DNA of 64,000 nucleotides. It comes from Sipunculus nudus. Lineage: Eukaryota; Annelida; Sipuncula; Golfingiida; Sipunculidae. Below the pieces are notes generated by a model. It was not told the origin of the DNA. It searched no databases and saw only the letters and a program-made list of their open reading frames with translations. Both the position numbers and the translations under genes were made by a program. Location: NCBI GenBank assembly GCA_026874595.1, contig JAPPUL010000064.1, positions 1 to 64,000 on the forward strand, given 5' to 3'. This document shows, piece after piece, positions 24,153-39,885 of the stretch; position 1 is the stretch's first letter; each line of letters begins with the position of its first letter.

Positions 24153-25191
24153 TGCATATATATATATATATATATATATGTTCATATGTATATAGTTTGT
24201 GATTTATATATATATATATATATATATACTTATATGTATAGTTATACTTATAACAGTAATAACACTGACACATCATTATATTTTCATCTTTTATTAATAA
24301 TGTGAAATAATCTGATGTATTTTCAGATCCAGAAACTCATTTTCTAAATGTTGGGTGAAGATCAACAGTGACTGAATTCAGAATTGCTGTTTTGCCCAGA
24401 CACCATGCATGCAGGCATTGGAAATGAAGACAGTCATCAGGCAACAATATTCACTACAGACTCTTGTTTCATCAATTTCTTAGAGTCAGGTATCCATGAC
24501 ACTGTACTTCCAGAGTACTTTTCAGCATATTTTATTATAAACCTGACTGTCCAGGTTGGATGGACCCAGACACCAAAACTATATTGAAAATCATGCTTTT
24601 TTTTCTAAGTCTGACATAATCAGAGCATATCAGATATGTCTCCCACACAATTTGGTCTTTAATAACATATCAGGGGTATTAGATATTAGCACTAAGTAAA
24701 TAGTGCCTCAGATGTAGAAAAGTGAGATAAATTTAGAATAATTGCAGAATGATATTTGATTTTTCACAGTGGCCACTGTCAGGTATACCGCACTAGATAA
24801 TGTGATAGTTATAGGGCTCTGAAATATTATTTTTTAGTGATAGGGTCCTGTAACTTTGAATTCTGATAGCGCTTTCATGCCATTATAGTTTGCTTTCATG
24901 TAAATAGGGGGCAAAAAAAATTGTGTATCTTAAGGTCACGTGGTCCTATTTGTTTACATGACCTGGGGTCACCAAGCCCTGAACCTGAAGGAGAGAAGTA
25001 AATGGTCTGGCTTTCTCTGGTTGGCTCTAGCCATCATGTGCTGGAGCATCAAAAACACCCCATTGTTTGATTTTTAAGTATGTTAAGCATAATTTCCAAT
25101 AAAATTGACAGTATTGGTCAATTTTTTAAAAATCTATGGCCAATCAAAGAGATGTTGTCCAAATGCTTGTTTGGGACTGCTTGGTGGGGTA
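23092..25191 (+). repeat. Repeat unit 12
   Basis: 2,100 bp; reference tract lengths. It differs from unit 6 (G14), which breaks the otherwise matching six-unit pattern. Confidence 0.98.
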
Positions 25192-26203
25192 TTTTGGGCT
25201 TCACTGCATTCGGGCCAGGATGGTTAAAAAATGAGATACACAAGCCCCCTTTTTCTTGGTCTTGTTTGACTGGAGAAACAACAAATTCTCAGGTAAAAAA
25301 AAGTTTAATATCAGAATTTATTTTGAAAATTATTTTAAAGAGGCCCAAACCTCAGGTGTTTTATAGATGTTATATAGGGAAAATAAATACAGCCACGTGT
25401 CCTTCACAAAAACCTGTCTTTACAATGTGGATGATAATACAGGCTGATCGCTGCCACAAAATTGTGCCTGAACTGATGTTCAGAGTCTTTTCAGCTTATT
25501 CAAGTACTATATTCTTTATTTCCAGGCTGTTTTTATGAGAAAAACTTGGTTTTGGGAAGCGGATTCCTGACAGGTAAGAAACATGAACTGTCACTCTATC
25601 TTCATACCATAACAAGACTGGATTACAATTCTAGGGCTAATTTCAATAGGTAAACAACACTTTTTGGTGCCAGATTTGTGTCGGCATTTCACTGGGAGTG
25701 GTGCGGATGACTTTTAGGGTGAATGACCGTATGGGGGGGGGGGGGGGGGGGGCAGAATGATAAGGTAACAGGGGAACAGGTGGGGGGGGGGGGGGGTAGA
25801 AGAGAGGAAATTTTCTACTTTTGGTTCATGACTGGGTATACACACACACACATATATATGTAAATATATAATTATTTATTTATTTATAGTCCCCCATTTG
25901 TTTGCCCCCCATTTGTTTGCCAAATTTGATGTTGCCAAATATCTTGACATACCATGTTTCTGTATATCATGCTTTATTTTTACATTGATTTTGTGCATGT
26001 TGACTCATTGCAAAAAAAAACATGGTGTAGTTAAAATGTGTCATTTGGTGAATTTAATGGCCTCAATGAATAAAAAACAATGGTATATGGCCAGTATGTG
26101 CAGTATTGTATAACAGCAGGCTCGAATAATTTCCCATGATTAGCATTTTCCCTATTTGACAGCATGGATTAACTGTCACCAGTAATTGAGTGTGTGTATT
26201 TAA

Positions 26204-26252
<49 letters not shown>

Positions 26253-27291
26253 TGCATATATATATATATATATATATATGTTCATATGTATATAGTTTGT
26301 GATTTATATATATATATATATATATATACTTATATGTATAGTTATACTTATAACAGTAATAACACTGACACATCATTATATTTTCATCTTTTATTAATAA
26401 TGTGAAATAATCTGATGTATTTTCAGATCCAGAAACTCATTTTCTAAATGTTGGGTGAAGATCAACAGTGACTGAATTCAGAATTGCTGTTTTGCCCAGA
26501 CACCATGCATGCAGGCATTGGAAATGAAGACAGTCATCAGGCAACAATATTCACTACAGACTCTTGTTTCATCAATTTCTTAGAGTCAGGTATCCATGAC
26601 ACTGTACTTCCAGAGTACTTTTCAGCATATTTTATTATAAACCTGACTGTCCAGGTTGGATGGACCCAGACACCAAAACTATATTGAAAATCATGCTTTT
26701 TTTTCTAAGTCTGACATAATCAGAGCATATCAGATATGTCTCCCACACAATTTGGTCTTTAATAACATATCAGGGGTATTAGATATTAGCACTAAGTAAA
26801 TAGTGCCTCAGATGTAGAAAAGTGAGATAAATTTAGAATAATTGCAGAATGATATTTGATTTTTCACAGTGGCCACTGTCAGGTATACCGCACTAGATAA
26901 TGTGATAGTTATAGGGCTCTGAAATATTATTTTTTAGTGATAGGGTCCTGTAACTTTGAATTCTGATAGCGCTTTCATGCCATTATAGTTTGCTTTCATG
27001 TAAATAGGGGGCAAAAAAAATTGTGTATCTTAAGGTCACGTGGTCCTATTTGTTTACATGACCTGGGGTCACCAAGCCCTGAACCTGAAGGAGAGAAGTA
27101 AATGGTCTGGCTTTCTCTGGTTGGCTCTAGCCATCATGTGCTGGAGCATCAAAAACACCCCATTGTTTGATTTTTAAGTATGTTAAGCATAATTTCCAAT
27201 AAAATTGACAGTATTGGTCAATTTTTTAAAAATCTATGGCCAATCAAAGAGATGTTGTCCAAATGCTTGTTTGGGACTGCTTGGTGGGGTA
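25192..27291 (+). repeat. Repeat unit 13
   Basis: 2,100 bp; reference tract lengths. Middle of a run of three indistinguishable copies (12-14). Confidence 0.98.
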
Positions 27292-28303
27292 TTTTGGGCT
27301 TCACTGCATTCGGGCCAGGATGGTTAAAAAATGAGATACACAAGCCCCCTTTTTCTTGGTCTTGTTTGACTGGAGAAACAACAAATTCTCAGGTAAAAAA
27401 AAGTTTAATATCAGAATTTATTTTGAAAATTATTTTAAAGAGGCCCAAACCTCAGGTGTTTTATAGATGTTATATAGGGAAAATAAATACAGCCACGTGT
27501 CCTTCACAAAAACCTGTCTTTACAATGTGGATGATAATACAGGCTGATCGCTGCCACAAAATTGTGCCTGAACTGATGTTCAGAGTCTTTTCAGCTTATT
27601 CAAGTACTATATTCTTTATTTCCAGGCTGTTTTTATGAGAAAAACTTGGTTTTGGGAAGCGGATTCCTGACAGGTAAGAAACATGAACTGTCACTCTATC
27701 TTCATACCATAACAAGACTGGATTACAATTCTAGGGCTAATTTCAATAGGTAAACAACACTTTTTGGTGCCAGATTTGTGTCGGCATTTCACTGGGAGTG
27801 GTGCGGATGACTTTTAGGGTGAATGACCGTATGGGGGGGGGGGGGGGGGGGGCAGAATGATAAGGTAACAGGGGAACAGGTGGGGGGGGGGGGGGGTAGA
27901 AGAGAGGAAATTTTCTACTTTTGGTTCATGACTGGGTATACACACACACACATATATATGTAAATATATAATTATTTATTTATTTATAGTCCCCCATTTG
28001 TTTGCCCCCCATTTGTTTGCCAAATTTGATGTTGCCAAATATCTTGACATACCATGTTTCTGTATATCATGCTTTATTTTTACATTGATTTTGTGCATGT
28101 TGACTCATTGCAAAAAAAAACATGGTGTAGTTAAAATGTGTCATTTGGTGAATTTAATGGCCTCAATGAATAAAAAACAATGGTATATGGCCAGTATGTG
28201 CAGTATTGTATAACAGCAGGCTCGAATAATTTCCCATGATTAGCATTTTCCCTATTTGACAGCATGGATTAACTGTCACCAGTAATTGAGTGTGTGTATT
28301 TAA

Positions 28304-28352
<49 letters not shown>

Positions 28353-29391
28353 TGCATATATATATATATATATATATATGTTCATATGTATATAGTTTGT
28401 GATTTATATATATATATATATATATATACTTATATGTATAGTTATACTTATAACAGTAATAACACTGACACATCATTATATTTTCATCTTTTATTAATAA
28501 TGTGAAATAATCTGATGTATTTTCAGATCCAGAAACTCATTTTCTAAATGTTGGGTGAAGATCAACAGTGACTGAATTCAGAATTGCTGTTTTGCCCAGA
28601 CACCATGCATGCAGGCATTGGAAATGAAGACAGTCATCAGGCAACAATATTCACTACAGACTCTTGTTTCATCAATTTCTTAGAGTCAGGTATCCATGAC
28701 ACTGTACTTCCAGAGTACTTTTCAGCATATTTTATTATAAACCTGACTGTCCAGGTTGGATGGACCCAGACACCAAAACTATATTGAAAATCATGCTTTT
28801 TTTTCTAAGTCTGACATAATCAGAGCATATCAGATATGTCTCCCACACAATTTGGTCTTTAATAACATATCAGGGGTATTAGATATTAGCACTAAGTAAA
28901 TAGTGCCTCAGATGTAGAAAAGTGAGATAAATTTAGAATAATTGCAGAATGATATTTGATTTTTCACAGTGGCCACTGTCAGGTATACCGCACTAGATAA
29001 TGTGATAGTTATAGGGCTCTGAAATATTATTTTTTAGTGATAGGGTCCTGTAACTTTGAATTCTGATAGCGCTTTCATGCCATTATAGTTTGCTTTCATG
29101 TAAATAGGGGGCAAAAAAAATTGTGTATCTTAAGGTCACGTGGTCCTATTTGTTTACATGACCTGGGGTCACCAAGCCCTGAACCTGAAGGAGAGAAGTA
29201 AATGGTCTGGCTTTCTCTGGTTGGCTCTAGCCATCATGTGCTGGAGCATCAAAAACACCCCATTGTTTGATTTTTAAGTATGTTAAGCATAATTTCCAAT
29301 AAAATTGACAGTATTGGTCAATTTTTTAAAAATCTATGGCCAATCAAAGAGATGTTGTCCAAATGCTTGTTTGGGACTGCTTGGTGGGGTA
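27292..29391 (+). repeat. Repeat unit 14
   Basis: 2,100 bp; reference tract lengths. Confidence 0.98.
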
Positions 29392-30403
29392 TTTTGGGCT
29401 TCACTGCATTCGGGCCAGGATGGTTAAAAAATGAGATACACAAGCCCCCTTTTTCTTGGTCTTGTTTGACTGGAGAAACAACAAATTCTCAGGTAAAAAA
29501 AAGTTTAATATCAGAATTTATTTTGAAAATTATTTTAAAGAGGCCCAAACCTCAGGTGTTTTATAGATGTTATATAGGGAAAATAAATACAGCCACGTGT
29601 CCTTCACAAAAACCTGTCTTTACAATGTGGATGATAATACAGGCTGATCGCTGCCACAAAATTGTGCCTGAACTGATGTTCAGAGTCTTTTCAGCTTATT
29701 CAAGTACTATATTCTTTATTTCCAGGCTGTTTTTATGAGAAAAACTTGGTTTTGGGAAGCGGATTCCTGACAGGTAAGAAACATGAACTGTCACTCTATC
29801 TTCATACCATAACAAGACTGGATTACAATTCTAGGGCTAATTTCAATAGGTAAACAACACTTTTTGGTGCCAGATTTGTGTCGGCATTTCACTGGGAGTG
29901 GTGCGGATGACTTTTAGGGTGAATGACCGTATGGGGGGGGGGGGGGGGGGGGCAGAATGATAAGGTAACAGGGGAACAGGTGGGGGGGGGGGGGGGTAGA
30001 AGAGAGGAAATTTTCTACTTTTGGTTCATGACTGGGTATACACACACACACATATATATGTAAATATATAATTATTTATTTATTTATAGTCCCCCATTTG
30101 TTTGCCCCCCATTTGTTTGCCAAATTTGATGTTGCCAAATATCTTGACATACCATGTTTCTGTATATCATGCTTTATTTTTACATTGATTTTGTGCATGT
30201 TGACTCATTGCAAAAAAAAACATGGTGTAGTTAAAATGTGTCATTTGGTGAATTTAATGGCCTCAATGAATAAAAAACAATGGTATATGGCCAGTATGTG
30301 CAGTATTGTATAACAGCAGGCTCGAATAATTTCCCATGATTAGCATTTTCCCTATTTGACAGCATGGATTAACTGTCACCAGTAATTGAGTGTGTGTATT
30401 TAA

Positions 30404-30452
<49 letters not shown>

Positions 30453-31489
30453 TGCATATATATATATATATATATATGTTCATATGTATATAGTTTGTGA
30501 TTTATATATATATATATATATATATACTTATATGTATAGTTATACTTATAACAGTAATAACACTGACACATCATTATATTTTCATCTTTTATTAATAATG
30601 TGAAATAATCTGATGTATTTTCAGATCCAGAAACTCATTTTCTAAATGTTGGGTGAAGATCAACAGTGACTGAATTCAGAATTGCTGTTTTGCCCAGACA
30701 CCATGCATGCAGGCATTGGAAATGAAGACAGTCATCAGGCAACAATATTCACTACAGACTCTTGTTTCATCAATTTCTTAGAGTCAGGTATCCATGACAC
30801 TGTACTTCCAGAGTACTTTTCAGCATATTTTATTATAAACCTGACTGTCCAGGTTGGATGGACCCAGACACCAAAACTATATTGAAAATCATGCTTTTTT
30901 TTCTAAGTCTGACATAATCAGAGCATATCAGATATGTCTCCCACACAATTTGGTCTTTAATAACATATCAGGGGTATTAGATATTAGCACTAAGTAAATA
31001 GTGCCTCAGATGTAGAAAAGTGAGATAAATTTAGAATAATTGCAGAATGATATTTGATTTTTCACAGTGGCCACTGTCAGGTATACCGCACTAGATAATG
31101 TGATAGTTATAGGGCTCTGAAATATTATTTTTTAGTGATAGGGTCCTGTAACTTTGAATTCTGATAGCGCTTTCATGCCATTATAGTTTGCTTTCATGTA
31201 AATAGGGGGCAAAAAAAATTGTGTATCTTAAGGTCACGTGGTCCTATTTGTTTACATGACCTGGGGTCACCAAGCCCTGAACCTGAAGGAGAGAAGTAAA
31301 TGGTCTGGCTTTCTCTGGTTGGCTCTAGCCATCATGTGCTGGAGCATCAAAAACACCCCATTGTTTGATTTTTAAGTATGTTAAGCATAATTTCCAATAA
31401 AATTGACAGTATTGGTCAATTTTTTAAAAATCTATGGCCAATCAAAGAGATGTTGTCCAAATGCTTGTTTGGGACTGCTTGGTGGGGTA
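29392..31489 (+). repeat. Repeat unit 15
   Basis: 2,098 bp; second AT tract (AT)11 at 30456-30477, a state shared only with unit 17. The 2-bp loss opens a spurious Tyr-Ile repeat frame through the AT block. Confidence 0.98.
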
Positions 31490-32501
31490 TTTTGGGCTTC
31501 ACTGCATTCGGGCCAGGATGGTTAAAAAATGAGATACACAAGCCCCCTTTTTCTTGGTCTTGTTTGACTGGAGAAACAACAAATTCTCAGGTAAAAAAAA
31601 GTTTAATATCAGAATTTATTTTGAAAATTATTTTAAAGAGGCCCAAACCTCAGGTGTTTTATAGATGTTATATAGGGAAAATAAATACAGCCACGTGTCC
31701 TTCACAAAAACCTGTCTTTACAATGTGGATGATAATACAGGCTGATCGCTGCCACAAAATTGTGCCTGAACTGATGTTCAGAGTCTTTTCAGCTTATTCA
31801 AGTACTATATTCTTTATTTCCAGGCTGTTTTTATGAGAAAAACTTGGTTTTGGGAAGCGGATTCCTGACAGGTAAGAAACATGAACTGTCACTCTATCTT
31901 CATACCATAACAAGACTGGATTACAATTCTAGGGCTAATTTCAATAGGTAAACAACACTTTTTGGTGCCAGATTTGTGTCGGCATTTCACTGGGAGTGGT
32001 GCGGATGACTTTTAGGGTGAATGACCGTATGGGGGGGGGGGGGGGGGGGGCAGAATGATAAGGTAACAGGGGAACAGGTGGGGGGGGGGGGGGGTAGAAG
32101 AGAGGAAATTTTCTACTTTTGGTTCATGACTGGGTATACACACACACACATATATATGTAAATATATAATTATTTATTTATTTATAGTCCCCCATTTGTT
32201 TGCCCCCCATTTGTTTGCCAAATTTGATGTTGCCAAATATCTTGACATACCATGTTTCTGTATATCATGCTTTATTTTTACATTGATTTTGTGCATGTTG
32301 ACTCATTGCAAAAAAAAACATGGTGTAGTTAAAATGTGTCATTTGGTGAATTTAATGGCCTCAATGAATAAAAAACAATGGTATATGGCCAGTATGTGCA
32401 GTATTGTATAACAGCAGGCTCGAATAATTTCCCATGATTAGCATTTTCCCTATTTGACAGCATGGATTAACTGTCACCAGTAATTGAGTGTGTGTATTTA
32501 A

Positions 32502-32550
<49 letters not shown>

Positions 32551-33589
32551 TGCATATATATATATATATATATATATGTTCATATGTATATAGTTTGTGA
32601 TTTATATATATATATATATATATATACTTATATGTATAGTTATACTTATAACAGTAATAACACTGACACATCATTATATTTTCATCTTTTATTAATAATG
32701 TGAAATAATCTGATGTATTTTCAGATCCAGAAACTCATTTTCTAAATGTTGGGTGAAGATCAACAGTGACTGAATTCAGAATTGCTGTTTTGCCCAGACA
32801 CCATGCATGCAGGCATTGGAAATGAAGACAGTCATCAGGCAACAATATTCACTACAGACTCTTGTTTCATCAATTTCTTAGAGTCAGGTATCCATGACAC
32901 TGTACTTCCAGAGTACTTTTCAGCATATTTTATTATAAACCTGACTGTCCAGGTTGGATGGACCCAGACACCAAAACTATATTGAAAATCATGCTTTTTT
33001 TTCTAAGTCTGACATAATCAGAGCATATCAGATATGTCTCCCACACAATTTGGTCTTTAATAACATATCAGGGGTATTAGATATTAGCACTAAGTAAATA
33101 GTGCCTCAGATGTAGAAAAGTGAGATAAATTTAGAATAATTGCAGAATGATATTTGATTTTTCACAGTGGCCACTGTCAGGTATACCGCACTAGATAATG
33201 TGATAGTTATAGGGCTCTGAAATATTATTTTTTAGTGATAGGGTCCTGTAACTTTGAATTCTGATAGCGCTTTCATGCCATTATAGTTTGCTTTCATGTA
33301 AATAGGGGGCAAAAAAAATTGTGTATCTTAAGGTCACGTGGTCCTATTTGTTTACATGACCTGGGGTCACCAAGCCCTGAACCTGAAGGAGAGAAGTAAA
33401 TGGTCTGGCTTTCTCTGGTTGGCTCTAGCCATCATGTGCTGGAGCATCAAAAACACCCCATTGTTTGATTTTTAAGTATGTTAAGCATAATTTCCAATAA
33501 AATTGACAGTATTGGTCAATTTTTTAAAAATCTATGGCCAATCAAAGAGATGTTGTCCAAATGCTTGTTTGGGACTGCTTGGTGGGGTA
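31490..33589 (+). repeat. Repeat unit 16
   Basis: 2,100 bp; reference tract lengths, lying between the two (AT)11 copies. Confidence 0.98.
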
Positions 33590-34600
33590 TTTTGGGCTTC
33601 ACTGCATTCGGGCCAGGATGGTTAAAAAATGAGATACACAAGCCCCCTTTTTCTTGGTCTTGTTTGACTGGAGAAACAACAAATTCTCAGGTAAAAAAAA
33701 GTTTAATATCAGAATTTATTTTGAAAATTATTTTAAAGAGGCCCAAACCTCAGGTGTTTTATAGATGTTATATAGGGAAAATAAATACAGCCACGTGTCC
33801 TTCACAAAAACCTGTCTTTACAATGTGGATGATAATACAGGCTGATCGCTGCCACAAAATTGTGCCTGAACTGATGTTCAGAGTCTTTTCAGCTTATTCA
33901 AGTACTATATTCTTTATTTCCAGGCTGTTTTTATGAGAAAAACTTGGTTTTGGGAAGCGGATTCCTGACAGGTAAGAAACATGAACTGTCACTCTATCTT
34001 CATACCATAACAAGACTGGATTACAATTCTAGGGCTAATTTCAATAGGTAAACAACACTTTTTGGTGCCAGATTTGTGTCGGCATTTCACTGGGAGTGGT
34101 GCGGATGACTTTTAGGGTGAATGACCGTATGGGGGGGGGGGGGGGGGGGGCAGAATGATAAGGTAACAGGGGAACAGGTGGGGGGGGGGGGGGTAGAAGA
34201 GAGGAAATTTTCTACTTTTGGTTCATGACTGGGTATACACACACACACATATATATGTAAATATATAATTATTTATTTATTTATAGTCCCCCATTTGTTT
34301 GCCCCCCATTTGTTTGCCAAATTTGATGTTGCCAAATATCTTGACATACCATGTTTCTGTATATCATGCTTTATTTTTACATTGATTTTGTGCATGTTGA
34401 CTCATTGCAAAAAAAAACATGGTGTAGTTAAAATGTGTCATTTGGTGAATTTAATGGCCTCAATGAATAAAAAACAATGGTATATGGCCAGTATGTGCAG
34501 TATTGTATAACAGCAGGCTCGAATAATTTCCCATGATTAGCATTTTCCCTATTTGACAGCATGGATTAACTGTCACCAGTAATTGAGTGTGTGTATTTAA

Positions 34601-34649
<49 letters not shown>

Positions 34650-35686
34650 TGCATATATATATATATATATATATGTTCATATGTATATAGTTTGTGATTT
34701 ATATATATATATATATATATATACTTATATGTATAGTTATACTTATAACAGTAATAACACTGACACATCATTATATTTTCATCTTTTATTAATAATGTGA
34801 AATAATCTGATGTATTTTCAGATCCAGAAACTCATTTTCTAAATGTTGGGTGAAGATCAACAGTGACTGAATTCAGAATTGCTGTTTTGCCCAGACACCA
34901 TGCATGCAGGCATTGGAAATGAAGACAGTCATCAGGCAACAATATTCACTACAGACTCTTGTTTCATCAATTTCTTAGAGTCAGGTATCCATGACACTGT
35001 ACTTCCAGAGTACTTTTCAGCATATTTTATTATAAACCTGACTGTCCAGGTTGGATGGACCCAGACACCAAAACTATATTGAAAATCATGCTTTTTTTTC
35101 TAAGTCTGACATAATCAGAGCATATCAGATATGTCTCCCACACAATTTGGTCTTTAATAACATATCAGGGGTATTAGATATTAGCACTAAGTAAATAGTG
35201 CCTCAGATGTAGAAAAGTGAGATAAATTTAGAATAATTGCAGAATGATATTTGATTTTTCACAGTGGCCACTGTCAGGTATACCGCACTAGATAATGTGA
35301 TAGTTATAGGGCTCTGAAATATTATTTTTTAGTGATAGGGTCCTGTAACTTTGAATTCTGATAGCGCTTTCATGCCATTATAGTTTGCTTTCATGTAAAT
35401 AGGGGGCAAAAAAAATTGTGTATCTTAAGGTCACGTGGTCCTATTTGTTTACATGACCTGGGGTCACCAAGCCCTGAACCTGAAGGAGAGAAGTAAATGG
35501 TCTGGCTTTCTCTGGTTGGCTCTAGCCATCATGTGCTGGAGCATCAAAAACACCCCATTGTTTGATTTTTAAGTATGTTAAGCATAATTTCCAATAAAAT
35601 TGACAGTATTGGTCAATTTTTTAAAAATCTATGGCCAATCAAAGAGATGTTGTCCAAATGCTTGTTTGGGACTGCTTGGTGGGGTA
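33590..35686 (+). repeat. Repeat unit 17 (shortest copy)
   Basis: 2,097 bp; the only copy with two tract changes: second G tract 14 and second AT tract (AT)11 at 34653-34674. Confidence 0.98.
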
Positions 35687-36698
35687 TTTTGGGCTTCACT
35701 GCATTCGGGCCAGGATGGTTAAAAAATGAGATACACAAGCCCCCTTTTTCTTGGTCTTGTTTGACTGGAGAAACAACAAATTCTCAGGTAAAAAAAAGTT
35801 TAATATCAGAATTTATTTTGAAAATTATTTTAAAGAGGCCCAAACCTCAGGTGTTTTATAGATGTTATATAGGGAAAATAAATACAGCCACGTGTCCTTC
35901 ACAAAAACCTGTCTTTACAATGTGGATGATAATACAGGCTGATCGCTGCCACAAAATTGTGCCTGAACTGATGTTCAGAGTCTTTTCAGCTTATTCAAGT
36001 ACTATATTCTTTATTTCCAGGCTGTTTTTATGAGAAAAACTTGGTTTTGGGAAGCGGATTCCTGACAGGTAAGAAACATGAACTGTCACTCTATCTTCAT
36101 ACCATAACAAGACTGGATTACAATTCTAGGGCTAATTTCAATAGGTAAACAACACTTTTTGGTGCCAGATTTGTGTCGGCATTTCACTGGGAGTGGTGCG
36201 GATGACTTTTAGGGTGAATGACCGTATGGGGGGGGGGGGGGGGGGGGCAGAATGATAAGGTAACAGGGGAACAGGTGGGGGGGGGGGGGGGTAGAAGAGA
36301 GGAAATTTTCTACTTTTGGTTCATGACTGGGTATACACACACACACATATATATGTAAATATATAATTATTTATTTATTTATAGTCCCCCATTTGTTTGC
36401 CCCCCATTTGTTTGCCAAATTTGATGTTGCCAAATATCTTGACATACCATGTTTCTGTATATCATGCTTTATTTTTACATTGATTTTGTGCATGTTGACT
36501 CATTGCAAAAAAAAACATGGTGTAGTTAAAATGTGTCATTTGGTGAATTTAATGGCCTCAATGAATAAAAAACAATGGTATATGGCCAGTATGTGCAGTA
36601 TTGTATAACAGCAGGCTCGAATAATTTCCCATGATTAGCATTTTCCCTATTTGACAGCATGGATTAACTGTCACCAGTAATTGAGTGTGTGTATTTAA

Positions 36699-36747
<49 letters not shown>

Positions 36748-37786
36748 TGCATATATATATATATATATATATATGTTCATATGTATATAGTTTGTGATTT
36801 ATATATATATATATATATATATACTTATATGTATAGTTATACTTATAACAGTAATAACACTGACACATCATTATATTTTCATCTTTTATTAATAATGTGA
36901 AATAATCTGATGTATTTTCAGATCCAGAAACTCATTTTCTAAATGTTGGGTGAAGATCAACAGTGACTGAATTCAGAATTGCTGTTTTGCCCAGACACCA
37001 TGCATGCAGGCATTGGAAATGAAGACAGTCATCAGGCAACAATATTCACTACAGACTCTTGTTTCATCAATTTCTTAGAGTCAGGTATCCATGACACTGT
37101 ACTTCCAGAGTACTTTTCAGCATATTTTATTATAAACCTGACTGTCCAGGTTGGATGGACCCAGACACCAAAACTATATTGAAAATCATGCTTTTTTTTC
37201 TAAGTCTGACATAATCAGAGCATATCAGATATGTCTCCCACACAATTTGGTCTTTAATAACATATCAGGGGTATTAGATATTAGCACTAAGTAAATAGTG
37301 CCTCAGATGTAGAAAAGTGAGATAAATTTAGAATAATTGCAGAATGATATTTGATTTTTCACAGTGGCCACTGTCAGGTATACCGCACTAGATAATGTGA
37401 TAGTTATAGGGCTCTGAAATATTATTTTTTAGTGATAGGGTCCTGTAACTTTGAATTCTGATAGCGCTTTCATGCCATTATAGTTTGCTTTCATGTAAAT
37501 AGGGGGCAAAAAAAATTGTGTATCTTAAGGTCACGTGGTCCTATTTGTTTACATGACCTGGGGTCACCAAGCCCTGAACCTGAAGGAGAGAAGTAAATGG
37601 TCTGGCTTTCTCTGGTTGGCTCTAGCCATCATGTGCTGGAGCATCAAAAACACCCCATTGTTTGATTTTTAAGTATGTTAAGCATAATTTCCAATAAAAT
37701 TGACAGTATTGGTCAATTTTTTAAAAATCTATGGCCAATCAAAGAGATGTTGTCCAAATGCTTGTTTGGGACTGCTTGGTGGGGTA
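35687..37786 (+). repeat. Repeat unit 18
   Basis: 2,100 bp; reference tract lengths. Confidence 0.98.
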
Positions 37787-38797
37787 TTTTGGGCTTCACT
37801 GCATTCGGGCCAGGATGGTTAAAAAATGAGATACACAAGCCCCCTTTTTCTTGGTCTTGTTTGACTGGAGAAACAACAAATTCTCAGGTAAAAAAAAGTT
37901 TAATATCAGAATTTATTTTGAAAATTATTTTAAAGAGGCCCAAACCTCAGGTGTTTTATAGATGTTATATAGGGAAAATAAATACAGCCACGTGTCCTTC
38001 ACAAAAACCTGTCTTTACAATGTGGATGATAATACAGGCTGATCGCTGCCACAAAATTGTGCCTGAACTGATGTTCAGAGTCTTTTCAGCTTATTCAAGT
38101 ACTATATTCTTTATTTCCAGGCTGTTTTTATGAGAAAAACTTGGTTTTGGGAAGCGGATTCCTGACAGGTAAGAAACATGAACTGTCACTCTATCTTCAT
38201 ACCATAACAAGACTGGATTACAATTCTAGGGCTAATTTCAATAGGTAAACAACACTTTTTGGTGCCAGATTTGTGTCGGCATTTCACTGGGAGTGGTGCG
38301 GATGACTTTTAGGGTGAATGACCGTATGGGGGGGGGGGGGGGGGGGGCAGAATGATAAGGTAACAGGGGAACAGGTGGGGGGGGGGGGGGTAGAAGAGAG
38401 GAAATTTTCTACTTTTGGTTCATGACTGGGTATACACACACACACATATATATGTAAATATATAATTATTTATTTATTTATAGTCCCCCATTTGTTTGCC
38501 CCCCATTTGTTTGCCAAATTTGATGTTGCCAAATATCTTGACATACCATGTTTCTGTATATCATGCTTTATTTTTACATTGATTTTGTGCATGTTGACTC
38601 ATTGCAAAAAAAAACATGGTGTAGTTAAAATGTGTCATTTGGTGAATTTAATGGCCTCAATGAATAAAAAACAATGGTATATGGCCAGTATGTGCAGTAT
38701 TGTATAACAGCAGGCTCGAATAATTTCCCATGATTAGCATTTTCCCTATTTGACAGCATGGATTAACTGTCACCAGTAATTGAGTGTGTGTATTTAA

Positions 38798-38846
<49 letters not shown>

Positions 38847-39885
38847 TGCATATATATATATATATATATATATGTTCATATGTATATAGTTTGTGATTTA
38901 TATATATATATATATATATATACTTATATGTATAGTTATACTTATAACAGTAATAACACTGACACATCATTATATTTTCATCTTTTATTAATAATGTGAA
39001 ATAATCTGATGTATTTTCAGATCCAGAAACTCATTTTCTAAATGTTGGGTGAAGATCAACAGTGACTGAATTCAGAATTGCTGTTTTGCCCAGACACCAT
39101 GCATGCAGGCATTGGAAATGAAGACAGTCATCAGGCAACAATATTCACTACAGACTCTTGTTTCATCAATTTCTTAGAGTCAGGTATCCATGACACTGTA
39201 CTTCCAGAGTACTTTTCAGCATATTTTATTATAAACCTGACTGTCCAGGTTGGATGGACCCAGACACCAAAACTATATTGAAAATCATGCTTTTTTTTCT
39301 AAGTCTGACATAATCAGAGCATATCAGATATGTCTCCCACACAATTTGGTCTTTAATAACATATCAGGGGTATTAGATATTAGCACTAAGTAAATAGTGC
39401 CTCAGATGTAGAAAAGTGAGATAAATTTAGAATAATTGCAGAATGATATTTGATTTTTCACAGTGGCCACTGTCAGGTATACCGCACTAGATAATGTGAT
39501 AGTTATAGGGCTCTGAAATATTATTTTTTAGTGATAGGGTCCTGTAACTTTGAATTCTGATAGCGCTTTCATGCCATTATAGTTTGCTTTCATGTAAATA
39601 GGGGGCAAAAAAAATTGTGTATCTTAAGGTCACGTGGTCCTATTTGTTTACATGACCTGGGGTCACCAAGCCCTGAACCTGAAGGAGAGAAGTAAATGGT
39701 CTGGCTTTCTCTGGTTGGCTCTAGCCATCATGTGCTGGAGCATCAAAAACACCCCATTGTTTGATTTTTAAGTATGTTAAGCATAATTTCCAATAAAATT
39801 GACAGTATTGGTCAATTTTTTAAAAATCTATGGCCAATCAAAGAGATGTTGTCCAAATGCTTGTTTGGGACTGCTTGGTGGGGTA
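37787..39885 (+). repeat. Repeat unit 19
   Basis: 2,099 bp; second G tract 14. The next G14 copies are exactly 6 and 12 units later (25 and 31). Confidence 0.98.

Noticed and set aside
30394-30603. 69-codon Tyr/Ile-rich frame in units 15 and 17 only
   Set aside because: It is a translation of the AT-dinucleotide block, opened by the 2-bp shorter second AT tract in those two copies.
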